This document shows, in pieces, positions 47,010 through 55,608 of a stretch of 64,000 bases of DNA. The position numbers and the translations under genes were made by a program. Origin of the DNA: a bacterium (lineage in GTDB: Bacteria > Bacteroidota > Ignavibacteria > Kapaibacteriales > UBA7675). The stretch's first letter is position 1. Each line of letters opens with the position of its first letter. The notes below the pieces were generated by a model. That model saw only the letters and a list, made by a program, of their open reading frames with translations. It did not search any database and had not been told where the DNA came from. The stretch covers positions 41,032 to 105,031 of the forward strand of contig JAUIKM010000018.1 of assembly GCA_030430495.1 (NCBI GenBank). Reading direction: 5' to 3'.

Positions 47010-48008
47010 ATGCAGGTTTATCGCTCTCTGAATGAGATTCCCTTTGACGCGAATTCCGTCGTGACGCTCGGCACATTTGACGGCGTTCACCGCGGACACC
47101 GCGCGCTGCTGGATCGGCTGAAAGCACGTGCGGCGGATTTGGGCGCCAGGGCGGTTGTGGCGACGTTCAACCCACATCCACAGCTGGTGCTGAAACGCAA
47201 CGGCGCGCCTCCCCTGCGCATTCTGAGCACGCTGGAAGAGCGCCTGGAGCTGCTGGAGCGCCACGGCGTGACACATGTGCTGGTCATTGAGTTTACAGAA
47301 GAATTTGCGCAGTTGGAGGCTGAGACCTTTCTGACGCGCTACCTGCTGGACGGGATCGGTTGCCGCCACATGATTGTCGGGCACGACCACAATTTCGGCA
47401 AAAACCGCCGCGGCGACCTGGAGTTGCTCACACGCCTGTCAGCCGAGCGCGGATTTGACGTTGAGCGCGTTGAGGCGCGCATGGAAGATGCGGAGTCGAT
47501 CAGCAGCACTCGCATCAGGGGCCTGCTGGCTGAGGGCCGCGTAGAAGAAGCCGCCGGACTGTTGGGATACAACTACGGCGTGCGCGGCACGGTGATTGAA
47601 GGCGACGGACGCGGTCGAACGATTGGCCTGCCGACAGCCAACATCAAACCCGACGACGAGCAAAAATTGCTTCCGGGGAACGGCGTGTACTGCGTCGCGG
47701 CTCAAATCCCGCCGACAAACAAAAAAGGCCTTGAAATGGCGGCGCAAACAGCGGGAAATACCACGACGGTGTACGGCATGGCCAACATCGGCACCCGCCC
47801 CACTTTTACGGATGATAAGGCGGCTGTGCTCGAAGTTCACCTGTTTGACTGGCAAAAAATGATATATAATGAGATTGTTGGCATTTCTTTCTTGAAATTT
47901 ATCAGAAAAGAACGCAAATTTGCAAGTCTGGATAGTTTTCTTTCTCAGATTGATGCTGACCGTCGTGAATGTAGTGAATATGTGGAGCAACTACGGGCGA
48001 CCATTTAA
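47010..48008 (+). CDS. ribF: bifunctional riboflavin kinase / FAD synthetase RibF
   Basis: The 332-residue protein has an N-terminal FMN adenylyltransferase domain (VVTLGTFDGVHRGHRALLDR, NPHPQLVLKRNG, GHDHNFGKNRRGD, ISSTRIRGLLAEG) and a C-terminal riboflavin kinase (GRGRTIGLPTANIKPDD, NIGTRPTF). It makes FMN and FAD. Met23 of the open frame (47010) matches the family start. Its C-terminal 35 residues are AT-rich compared with the rest. It lies 11 bases after truB. Confidence 0.95.
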   Translation: MQVYRSLNEIPFDANSVVTLGTFDGVHRGHRALLDRLKARAADLGARAVVATFNPHPQLVLKRNGAPPLRILSTLEERLELLERHGVTHVLVIEFTEEFAQLEAETFLTRYLLDGIGCRHMIVGHDHNFGKNRRGDLELLTRLSAERGFDVERVEARMEDAESISSTRIRGLLAEGRVEEAAGLLGYNYGVRGTVIEGDGRGRTIGLPTANIKPDDEQKLLPGNGVYCVAAQIPPTNKKGLEMAAQTAGNTTTVYGMANIGTRPTFTDDKAAVLEVHLFDWQKMIYNEIVGISFLKFIRKERKFASLDSFLSQIDADRRECSEYVEQLRATI

Positions 48009-48061
48009 GCGGAAAGAACTTGTAAATACTATTGCGAACATTATCTGCGAACAAGGATTCG

Positions 48062-48328
48062 ATGGTAACCAAGGAGCGAAAAGCCGAACTCGTTAAACAA
48101 TTCGGCAGTGCGGAAAAAGACACCGGCAAAGCCGAAGTGCAAGTTGCACTGCTGACCGAGCACATCAACATGCTTTCAGGGCACCTGAAAGAGCACAAGA
48201 AAGACAACCACTCTCGTCGCGGCCTGCTGATGCTGGTAGGTAAACGCCGTAAACTTCTGGATTACCTTGCGCGCACAGACATTGAACGTTATCGCGTCAT
48301 CATTGGTGAATTGAAACTGCGGCGATAA
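48062..48328 (+). CDS. rpsO: 30S ribosomal protein S15
   Basis: The 88-residue protein [20 protein letters not shown] has the S15 core [20 protein letters not shown] and [19 protein letters not shown]. It binds 16S rRNA in the 30S platform. AAGGA six bases before the ATG supports the start. A terminator follows at 48340-48366. Confidence 0.97.
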   Translation: MVTKERKAELVKQFGSAEKDTGKAEVQVALLTEHINMLSGHLKEHKKDNHSRRGLLMLVGKRRKLLDYLARTDIERYRVIIGELKLRR

Positions 48329-48339
48329 AAAGACTGATG

Positions 48340-48366
48340 AACGGCGTACCTCGGTGCGCCGTTTGT
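48340..48366 (+). terminator. terminator between rpsO and pnp
   Basis: ACGGCG (48341-48346) pairs with CGCCGT (48357-48362), then TTGTTGTTTT. Some transcripts may read through into pnp, as in other bacteria. Confidence 0.65.
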
Positions 48367-48656
48367 TGTTTTGCAGCGCAATAACCCCTGACGACACGAG
48401 TCCCGCCTGAGTTAACGCACACAACACATACTATAACTGACAGTGAACCGCCCGAAGTAGAGCTTGCGGCCGGCGCCGCAGAACGACAGAGGGTACTTGA
48501 ACAGAACACCTGCGGTTCACATACTAATCCCGAGAACGATGATCAAGCGACGCGCCAGTCAGATGCAGTGCGCCCGCGCCGGTAGACAATACGGCGGCGC
48601 AACGGCCCTGTTTGTCGATTGACCCTGTTCTCATGCTGAATCTGAGCAATTACTCT

Positions 48657-51143
48657 ATGGAAATTCACAAAGTCTCTACTGAAGTTAACGGAGCGGAACT
48701 TTCGCTCGAAGTCGGGCGCTTTGCGCGCCTGGCCGACGCCGCCGTCATGGTACGGCACGGCGACACGATGGTTTTGGTGACCGTGGTGGCAAACCCGGAT
48801 CAAAACAAAATGGTAGACTTTTTGCCGTTGACGGTTGAATACCGCGAAAAAGCTTCAGCTGCGGGTAAGATTCCCGGCGGCTTTTTCAAACGCGAAGCGC
48901 GTCCCTCCGAGCATGAAATTTTGTCGGCGCGTATGATTGACCGCCCGATCCGTCCGATGTTTCCGAAGGGCTGGCGCCATGAGACGCAGGTGATCGCCTC
49001 CGTCTATTCTTACGATCAAAAACACGAAGCCGACGTTCTGGCGGCGGTCGGCGCTTCTGCCGCTCTCTCGATCTCGCGCATTCCTTTTGACGGCCCGATT
49101 GCCGAAGTGCGCGTAGCTCGCATCGACGGCGAGTTCGTCTGCAACCCGACCCACGAGCAGATTGAAGCGTGCGATATGGAGCTGACGATGGCCGGCACCG
49201 CCGACTCCGTCGTGATGGTTGAAGGCGGCGCGCAGGAGATCTCCGAAGACGAATTCGTCGAGGCGCTGGAGTTCGGTAAAGAGCAGATCAGCATGCTGGT
49301 TGAACTGCAGAACGAACTGGTCAAGCTCTGCGGCGCGGAAAAACTTGAGTTCAGCCTGCCCGAGCTGCCCGAAGGCCTCGAAGAGGCGGTTGAGTCTCTG
49401 GTTGTGGAACAGATGAAAGAACAGGTGCGCGCAGGCGCGCCGAAAGAGATTCGCACCGAACGACGCCGTACACTGGTGGAAGAAACGCGCGAGAAAATCA
49501 AAGAAAGCTACGATCCGGAAGAATACCCGGATCACGACATCGACAAGATTGTCGGCAAAATTGTCGGCGACATCGAGAAGCGCGAAATGCGCAGCATGAT
49601 CCTGAAGGAAGGCAAACGCCTCGACGGCCGCGGCCTGGAGGAAGTACGCCCGATCAATGTGGAAGTCGGTATCCTGCCGCACGCGCACGGCTCGGCTCTG
49701 TTCACACGCGGCGAAACCCAATCGCTGGGAACGACGACACTGGGAACGAAGCTGGACGAGCAGATGATCGACGGCCTGAGGCCGACGTACACGAAGCGCT
49801 TCCTGCTGCACTACAACTTCCCTCCCTTCAGCACGGGCGAAGCGAAGCGCATCATGGGTACCAGCCGCCGCGAAATCGGCCACGGTCACCTGGCGCAGCG
49901 CGCGCTGGAACCGCTGCTGCCGGATTCCGACGAATTCCCCTACACGATCCGCATCGTCAGCGACGTGCTGATGTCGAACGGTTCCTCCTCAATGGCGACA
50001 GTGTGCTCCGGCTCACTTTCAATGTTCCAGGCCGGCATTCCCTTCAAAAAAGCCGTTTCCGGCATTGCGATGGGGCTGATCAAGGAAGAAGACGACGTCG
50101 CCATCCTGAGCGACATCCTGGGCGACGAAGACTTCCTGGGCGACATGGACTTCAAGGTAGCCGGCTCCTCCGACGGGATCACGGCCTGCCAGATGGACAT
50201 GAAGATCCAGGGCATTTCGATGGAAGTAGTAAAACGCGCGCTGGCACAGGCCAAAGCTGCGCGCCTGCACATCCTCGACAAAATGAACGAAGTCATCAGC
50301 GAGCCGGCGCCCGACCTCTCGCCGTTCGCACCTCGACTCACGACCATTACGATTCCGACCGAAACAATCGGTGCGGTTATCGGGCCGGGCGGCGAAACTA
50401 TTCGCAAGATCGGCAACGAGTCCGGCGCCACGATCAATATCGAGGACGACGGCCGCGTGATTATCGCCGCCGTGTCCGGCGATTCGGCCCAGATTGCGGT
50501 CGAAATGATCAAGATGCTCGTACGCCAGCCCGAAGAAGGCGAAGTGTACACGGGCACCGTCAAGGACATCCGCGAAGGCCTGGGCGCTATCGTGGAATTC
50601 CTGCCGAAAAAACAGGGCCTGCTGCACATTTCGCAGATCGATCATCATCGCATCGAGTTTGTGGCGGACGTCCTCAAAGTCGGCGATAAAATCGAAATCA
50701 AGCTGCTTGAAATCCAGAACGACGGTAAATTCCGTCTGAGTCGCAAGGCGCTGCTGCCCCTCCCCGAGGGTTTTGAGCCCGAGGAAGATCGCGGTGGCGG
50801 ACGTCGCTACGGCGGCGGCGGTGGAGATCGCGGCGGACGTCGTTATGGCGGCGGCGGTGATCGCGGCGGATACCGCGGCGGCGACAGAGATCGCGGCGGC
50901 GACAGAGGCGGATATCGCGGCGGCGACAGAGACCGCGGCGGCGACAGAGACCGCGGACCCCGTGGCGGCGGCGACAGAGACCGCGACCGCGGACCTCGTG
51001 GCGGCGGCGACAGAGACCGCGGACCGCGCGACGGCGGCGACAGAGACCGCGGACCGCGCGACGGCGGCGACAGAGACCGCGGACCGCGCGACGGCGGCGA
51101 CAGAGACCGCGGACCCCGTGGCGGCGGCGACGACCGCTATTGA
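48657..51143 (+). CDS. pnp: polynucleotide phosphorylase with RGG/RDR-rich C-terminal tail
   Basis: The 828-residue protein begins [20 protein letters not shown] and has two RNase PH domains, an alpha-helical domain, KH ([20 protein letters not shown]) and S1 ([20 protein letters not shown]). Up to about residue 710 it is a normal PNPase, a 3'-5' exoribonuclease and part of RNA decay. The final ~117 residues are Gly/Arg/Asp repeats ([12 protein letters not shown], then [10 protein letters not shown] units) not found in the classical enzyme. The start at 48657 is taken because the RNase PH domain begins there; an upstream ATG at 48633 and an ORF from 48612 are alternatives. No clear Shine-Dalgarno is seen. 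Confidence 0.95.
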   Translation: MEIHKVSTEVNGAELSLEVGRFARLADAAVMVRHGDTMVLVTVVANPDQNKMVDFLPLTVEYREKASAAGKIPGGFFKREARPSEHEILSARMIDRPIRPMFPKGWRHETQVIASVYSYDQKHEADVLAAVGASAALSISRIPFDGPIAEVRVARIDGEFVCNPTHEQIEACDMELTMAGTADSVVMVEGGAQEISEDEFVEALEFGKEQISMLVELQNELVKLCGAEKLEFSLPELPEGLEEAVESLVVEQMKEQVRAGAPKEIRTERRRTLVEETREKIKESYDPEEYPDHDIDKIVGKIVGDIEKREMRSMILKEGKRLDGRGLEEVRPINVEVGILPHAHGSALFTRGETQSLGTTTLGTKLDEQMIDGLRPTYTKRFLLHYNFPPFSTGEAKRIMGTSRREIGHGHLAQRALEPLLPDSDEFPYTIRIVSDVLMSNGSSSMATVCSGSLSMFQAGIPFKKAVSGIAMGLIKEEDDVAILSDILGDEDFLGDMDFKVAGSSDGITACQMDMKIQGISMEVVKRALAQAKAARLHILDKMNEVISEPAPDLSPFAPRLTTITIPTETIGAVIGPGGETIRKIGNESGATINIEDDGRVIIAAVSGDSAQIAVEMIKMLVRQPEEGEVYTGTVKDIREGLGAIVEFLPKKQGLLHISQIDHHRIEFVADVLKVGDKIEIKLLEIQNDGKFRLSRKALLPLPEGFEPEEDRGGGRRYGGGGGDRGGRRYGGGGDRGGYRGGDRDRGGDRGGYRGGDRDRGGDRDRGPRGGGDRDRDRGPRGGGDRDRGPRDGGDRDRGPRDGGDRDRGPRDGGDRDRGPRGGGDDRY
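50800..51125 (+). repeat. tandem repeats encoding the PNPase RGG/RDR tail
   Basis: Near-identical 24-bp units built on GGCGGCGACAGAGACCGCGG repeat in the last 200 bases of pnp, preceded by more varied Gly/Arg repeats. They encode [10 protein letters not shown] and [10 protein letters not shown] segments. Confidence 0.85.
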
Positions 51144-51216
51144 TCATTGAGCGCGGAAACGATCGATTCAACTCGACAAACGCCGCGTGAAACGCCTCAA
51201 AAGTCTAACAGACCTG

Positions 51217-51251
51217 ACACAGCCTCGCTTAACGGCGAGGCTGTGTTGTTT
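51217..51251 (+). terminator. terminator of pnp
   Basis: A 12-bp perfect stem (51217-51228 with 51235-51246) and a six-base loop are followed by TGTTTT. Confidence 0.85.
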
Positions 51252-51396
51252 TAAACCACATGGATTCGCAAGGCGGCGGAACCGGGCGGCGGGCCTGAAA
51301 CAATGGCAAATGCAGGGCGGGAGAAAAAGCAAAGCCCGCTCTGTAAGTGACGAACAGCGCGGGCTTTGGGGGGCTCTTGAAACGATACAAGAAACG

Positions 51397-51480
51397 TACT
51401 CGGAGTGGGACTTGAACCCACACGACCGTTACGGTCTCTGGATTTTAAGTCCAGTGCGTCTGCCATTCCGCCATCCGAGC
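51397..51480 (-). tRNA. tRNA-Leu (UAA)
   Basis: The minus strand folds as a class II tRNA: acceptor GCTCGGA with TCCGAGT, D-arm with GGCGGAATGGCAGACG, anticodon stem-loop CTGGACTTAAAATCCAG giving UAA, a long variable arm GACCGTAACGGTC and T-loop GGTTCAAGTCC. Discriminator base is A. CCA is not encoded. It lies between pnp and the lipoprotein genes. Confidence 0.95.
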
Positions 51481-51771
51481 ATGTTGGGCGGCACACTTTG
51501 AGCGGCCGCTGCGACGCAGAATAGCTGCGAATATAGCACTTTAATACGAGGGAAAAAAGCGGCCGCGCGGCGGACGCTGCGCCTTGCAACGCGGCGACAA
51601 GAGGCTGGATTGAAACGCGAAGACTCAAAACCCGGTGATAAACAAGAAGAACAAACAAGCCGCACAGAACACCAAGCTGAAAGATACTTAAACAGAATAC
51701 ACAAGTGCGGCGAAGTGCTCAAGCGTCAAGGTTGAAGCTGCCGGCAGTCGACACATTTCTGCACTAAAACA

Positions 51772-51805
51772 AAAAGCCGCCCGAAGGAATCGAGCGGCTT
51801 TTATT
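51772..51805 (-). terminator. terminator of the lipoprotein gene
   Basis: AAAAGCCGC pairs with GCGGCTTTT; on the minus strand a T run follows (TTTTTGTTTT). It is about 30 bases after the stop at 51836. Confidence 0.75.
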
Positions 51806-51835
51806 TTAAACGTTAAACGGAGGGTTTAACGGGGA

Positions 51836-52351
51836 TCAGTTCTCGCGCACTTCCACGAGATCTTCCATGTTCTCATTGGTAACAACAAGCTCAACCAGAG
51901 AGTCATCCGCAACGTTAACCATGGCCAGGCCTTCGGGAGTCTGGCGCAGTTCAAATACGTTGGAAAGATCGCCGCTTTCGAGGTCGGAAGAGGAAGCTTT
52001 AACCCAGTAGTGACCGTAGACTTCGTAGCCGACTTTCCAGAAAATGGGAAGGAGGCCATTCCAGCCGTACTCAACAACGACGTTGGTCAGATAGTCGCCG
52101 CCGGACACGTCAAGCGCGTTGGCGCAGGCTTCCTGAATCTTCGGCGCGCCAAATCCAAAACCAAGGAATACGGGCACTTTGCTCTCACCGCGAGCGATAT
52201 CCTTGCGGATATATTTACTTTCAATGTCGACATCCTTGGTCGACATGATCGAGAAGTCACGCATCCGCTGATAATAAGCACAGCTGTTTAAGGACATGCC
52301 GGCAAAAAGAACCAGCATTGTCAATGCCGCAAACATTCCAAATTTACGCAT
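51836..52351 (-). CDS. lipoprotein of unknown function, paralog A
   Basis: The 171-residue protein MRKFGMFAALTMLVLFAGMS has a lipoprotein signal ending in SLNSC (lipobox). The mature part has the pattern PVFLGFGFGAPKIQEACANA then GGDYLTNVVVEYGWN, shared with its neighbour at 52458-52985, and an acidic end. No function known. It is 106 bases downstream of the second lipoprotein gene in the same direction and has a terminator at 51772-51805. Confidence 0.75.
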   Translation of the reverse strand: MRKFGMFAALTMLVLFAGMSLNSCAYYQRMRDFSIMSTKDVDIESKYIRKDIARGESKVPVFLGFGFGAPKIQEACANALDVSGGDYLTNVVVEYGWNGLLPIFWKVGYEVYGHYWVKASSSDLESGDLSNVFELRQTPEGLAMVNVADDSLVELVVTNENMEDLVEVREN

Positions 52352-52457
52352 ATGAATTTTTCTCCGTGAACTTCAATATTTGAATTGGATGTCGATCGGG
52401 GGCAGCGCTGTTTAAGTTGAATGTACTCGCGCCGACCGACCGGATGATGAAAGTGAA

Positions 52458-52985
52458 TTAGTGGGCTGACTGCGTTTCGGTTTCGAGCGACTGGGCGTGC
52501 TCCTGCACGATTTCGTCATTGCTCAATACGGAAATGCGTTTGGCCGGATTCTCGGTGCTTACCAATTGATAACCATCATCACCATACATCATTTCAAATA
52601 CTTCCTTGCCTTCGAGATCGGCGGCGCTCAGACGACTGGTACGCGCCCAGACTTCCCCTTTGGCTTTGATCTTAAAGTTGTTGATCAGGAACAAGAAAAA
52701 ACCACCTTCGGAAATCTCGACGTCGGTCAGCAGGTCGCCTTCGCCCAGATCAAGCGCATTTTCAATGGCGTATTCCCAGTGCGCCTGGCGGGAACTGAGC
52801 GGAAAAGTAAGGAAAAAGGTGGTGGACGATTCGCCCGTGAACTCACCTTTGCTGACGTATGTTTGCCCCGTCTCAAAATTGCGTGTGCCGAGGACCGTGA
52901 ACTCACCGGTCACAACGCTACAACTCGAAAGAGTGAACATTGAAGCGGTCAACAAAAGTACAAATGACAATACGGTTCGCCGCAT
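52458..52985 (-). CDS. lipoprotein of unknown function, paralog B
   Basis: The 175-residue protein MRRTVLSFVLLLTASMFTLS has a lipobox LSSC. The mature part aligns loosely with the gene at 51836: FFLTFPLSSRQAHWEYAIEN, ALDLGEGDLLTDVEISEGGF and IKAKGEVWARTS. The shared core is F-x-F-P-x-x-x-A...AL-x-x-GD-x-L-T-x-V. GGAG nine bases before the ATG supports the start. A -35 TTGACA (53046-53041) lies about 60 bases upstream. Probably one operon with paralog A. Confidence 0.75.
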   Translation of the reverse strand: MRRTVLSFVLLLTASMFTLSSCSVVTGEFTVLGTRNFETGQTYVSKGEFTGESSTTFFLTFPLSSRQAHWEYAIENALDLGEGDLLTDVEISEGGFFLFLINNFKIKAKGEVWARTSRLSAADLEGKEVFEMMYGDDGYQLVSTENPAKRISVLSNDEIVQEHAQSLETETQSAH

Positions 52986-53500
52986 AGAAATTGTCTCCAG
53001 AATAGAGTGCAGACAGAATGGATTAACTGGTTGTAATTAATGTCAAGGTATGGACCCGGGCAGCCGGAAGTAGCCGGAAGTAGCCGGAAGTAGCCGGGTC
53101 GTAGCAGAATGTCGGGATGGGGGGGAAACGCAGTTTCCCGACAGCGTGTAAATATAGCAAAATGTCCGGCAGCTAGCCAAACATTTCTCATTAATTCTTA
53201 TGCGTTGCGGATGCAGCCGGATTCTTGGTTCAATAAGTTCTGAATCAATGCCCGGATGCTTCAAAAATGTCACTTCAACTGCGGGGCGGACTTTTGCATT
53301 TTTTCTCGGGGAAATTTACCACCACGGGAATCCCGGCCGCCGGCACGGCAATTTGCGCACGGACGCCGTTCAACATTGAACCAAACGGGCCGCCGCGTTT
53401 AAGTACGACTGCCACGCCGCGGCGCGCCTGAATTCAAATCACCGCTGCAGCCGGGAACGAGCTGCGGCGAATGACCAGCTTACCAAGCAAGGAATCAGCT
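52986..53500. other. intergenic region with 10-bp tandem repeat
   Basis: No gene seen in these 515 bases. AGCCGGAAGT repeats about 3.7 times at 53062-53099, one turn of DNA per unit, beside the -35 box TTGACA of the lipoprotein operon. Confidence 0.5.
53062..53099. repeat. 10-bp short tandem repeat
   Basis: AGCCGGAAGT is present in three full copies and one partial copy, upstream of the divergent lipoprotein and membrane protein genes. Confidence 0.8.
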
Positions 53501-54277
53501 ATGAATATTCTGACCGTCCCGACGATGGTCCTGCGGGATACCCAATCGTTTTTTGCACAGGTGCGGCTGCGGGAGCGCCTTGGAGAACTGATCGGCTCAT
53601 TGACGGGTGCGACGGTGCTGTTCCTGGCACTGTTCGGATGTTTGATCGGCGCGTTCCACGGGCCGCTGCACGCGCCGGCGTCGGCGGTCAAACTGCCCCT
53701 CCTCTACCTGCTGACGCTGCTGATTACCTTCCCGACGCTCTACGTATTCAACATTCTGTTCGGCGCGCGTTTTTCGATGCGGCAGTACTTCAGTCTGCTG
53801 CTGGGCGCCACCGCGATCAACAGCGTACTTCTGCTCGGTTTTGCGCCAATCGGCATCCTGTTTATGCTGACTTCCGACAGTTACCTCATCTTCAAACTCA
53901 TCAATATTGTAATGCTGGCCATCAGCGGAATGGTGGCGATGCGTTTCTTCTACCAGGGAATGGGACTGATTGACGAGAAGGTGTTTCCCGCGATGCCGCC
54001 GCCGGAGTCGACTGACTCGGAAGAAACTCCCGCAGCCGCCCGGAACGCGCTGGAGTTGCGGCGCGAACTCCAACGCCAGAACCGGACGCGGAAGCGCATC
54101 ATGAAACTTTGGGTCGTGCTCTACGCCCTGGTCGGCAGCCAACTGGCCTGGACGCTCAAGCCGTTTTTCGGCGTGCCGGGCAAGCCATTTGTGCTGTTCG
54201 ACGACAAAGCCGGCAACTTTTTTACCGACGTGCTGGAAACAATCGCCAAACTGTTGTTCAGTACGGCTTCACACTGA
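53501..54277 (+). CDS. multi-pass membrane protein, paralog 1 of two
   Basis: The 258-residue protein MNILTVPTMVLRDTQSFFAQ has about five transmembrane segments (about 45-175 and 205-225) and the conserved end WVVLYALVGSQLAWTLKPFF then VPGKPF. It aligns with the gene at 61652-62617. The group is sometimes annotated as actin-binding WH2-containing protein, which I would not trust. AAGGA eight bases before the ATG supports the start at 53501. Function unknown; the motif SQLAW-x-L-x-PFFG-x-PG suggests a conserved structural element. Confidence 0.8.
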   Translation: MNILTVPTMVLRDTQSFFAQVRLRERLGELIGSLTGATVLFLALFGCLIGAFHGPLHAPASAVKLPLLYLLTLLITFPTLYVFNILFGARFSMRQYFSLLLGATAINSVLLLGFAPIGILFMLTSDSYLIFKLINIVMLAISGMVAMRFFYQGMGLIDEKVFPAMPPPESTDSEETPAAARNALELRRELQRQNRTRKRIMKLWVVLYALVGSQLAWTLKPFFGVPGKPFVLFDDKAGNFFTDVLETIAKLLFSTASH

Positions 54278-54289
54278 AATCACCTTTGT

Positions 54290-54649
54290 TTATTTGGCGA
54301 ACTTCTGGTCCAGCAGAATGGCGTTGCCGTCGGGATCGCGCAGGCTGGCGAACACCGGGGCCTGAGCATGCGCCTCATGGTCGCTGGATTCGTCGGCTTC
54401 GTGCTCAAAGGTCACCCCCTGAGACTTGAGACTTTTCTGCACGGCGCGCACATCGTCAGGCTGAAATGTTAACAGGTTGTCCTGCAACATGCCTTCAAAC
54501 AGTCCGATCTTGGTAGCGCCATTTTGCAGGATCAGCCACTTCTCAGCCATGTTGCCGTCAAGCTGTTCAAATCCGAGTTTGCGATAGAATTCCAGCGACA
54601 CCGCAATGTCTTCAACTGCCAGACTGATTGAAAATTGACCGAGATTCAT
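54290..54649 (-). CDS. VOC family protein
   Basis: The 119-residue protein MNLGQFSISLAVEDIAVSLE shows the VOC/glyoxalase pattern SLEFYRKLGFEQLDGN, WLILQNGATKIGLFEG and a closing FASLRDPDGNAILLDQ. GAGGAAACAACAG precedes the ATG at 54649. It sits between the membrane protein and the acetyltransferase, on the minus strand; the substrate is unknown. Confidence 0.88.
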   Translation of the reverse strand: MNLGQFSISLAVEDIAVSLEFYRKLGFEQLDGNMAEKWLILQNGATKIGLFEGMLQDNLLTFQPDDVRAVQKSLKSQGVTFEHEADESSDHEAHAQAPVFASLRDPDGNAILLDQKFAK

Positions 54650-54716
54650 CTGTTGTTTCCTCTTCTGTTTAACATTGCAGTAATCCGTTGCCAACGGCTC
54701 AGCGTATGCCCTGCGT

Positions 54717-55343
54717 TTAACTCGCCCGCTCGGGACTGTTAAACACATTGGCAAACAAATCGTCAAAATTAACGCCCCGCTCTATCAGGCTGTTCATACC
54801 GACCGGCGCGGGCGGTTTTACGGCGGGCGTCGATTCAAAGGGGCGCAGTTCTTTGCGCCACCACTCCGTCGCCACCCAGCGGTCAAACTTGAAACCGACA
54901 TGTTCAAACAGCGCGAATTTGCTGTAGCCCGCCGCGCGGTGCAGCGCCTGACTACCCGGATTCGGCAGGCCGATACCCGCCAGCGCCTGGTAGAAACCCT
55001 GGCGCAGCATGCAGACGTCGAGTGCGCGGTACAAAATGCGCGCCAGGCCGCGCCGCTGAAAGTCCGAATGCACGTAGACCGACGTCTCGCAGGTCCACTG
55101 GTAGCCCTCGCGTTTGCGGTGCGGACCGCAACAAACATAGGCACGCGGCACGTCGGCGGCGTCGACGCAAACCAGCCAGGCGTGCGTGCGATTGCAGAAC
55201 TCTATGCGTTCGCGCATCTCCGCCGCCGAAGGCGGCTCGGTTTCAAAACTGATGATTGTGTCCAGTACTACCGGCGCGTAGATTTCAGCGACGTGTACGG
55301 CGTCGCCGGCGCGCGCGGGACGAATGCGCCAGGAAGTGTTCAA
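54717..55343 (-). CDS. GNAT acetyltransferase of the phosphinothricin acetyltransferase type
   Basis: The 208-residue protein MNTSWRIRPARAGDAVHVAE has the Pat-like features: IYAPVVLDTIISFETEPPS, HKRREGYQWTCETSVYVH, QRRGLARILYRALDVCMLRQ (acetyl-CoA binding Q/R-x-x-G), GIGLPNPGSQALHRAAGYSK and WWRKELRP. Such enzymes N-acetylate small amines or amino acids; the natural substrate here is unknown. TTG at 55343 is the start. It lies 67 bases upstream of the VOC gene, likely in one operon. Confidence 0.88.
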   Translation of the reverse strand: MNTSWRIRPARAGDAVHVAEIYAPVVLDTIISFETEPPSAAEMRERIEFCNRTHAWLVCVDAADVPRAYVCCGPHRKREGYQWTCETSVYVHSDFQRRGLARILYRALDVCMLRQGFYQALAGIGLPNPGSQALHRAAGYSKFALFEHVGFKFDRWVATEWWRKELRPFESTPAVKPPAPVGMNSLIERGVNFDDLFANVFNSPERAS

Positions 55344-55608
55344 GCGTTTTCACCCTGCAATAAGGTATCGTGACATGTGCGCAGATCCTGTCCGCCTGCC
55401 CATACAATCGGCTGAGCGCCGTTGATGACGCAGGCTGCGTTTCCGGGCTGAAAATACAACGGCAATCCTTCCTGTACAACCGACGTGGAAAACCGGCCTC
55501 GCAGGAAGCTGCGTGCAGCAGCAGCAGTCCTGTTCAGTTTGCAAGTGACAACCGGTAACTGCGTCGACCGCGTCGGCAGATTCAGAAAAACCGTGTGCGG
55601 CTTTTTGT

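Noticed and set aside
50800..51125. CRISPR-like repeats at the end of pnp
   Set aside because: They are tandem coding repeats for the Gly/Arg tail with no spacers.
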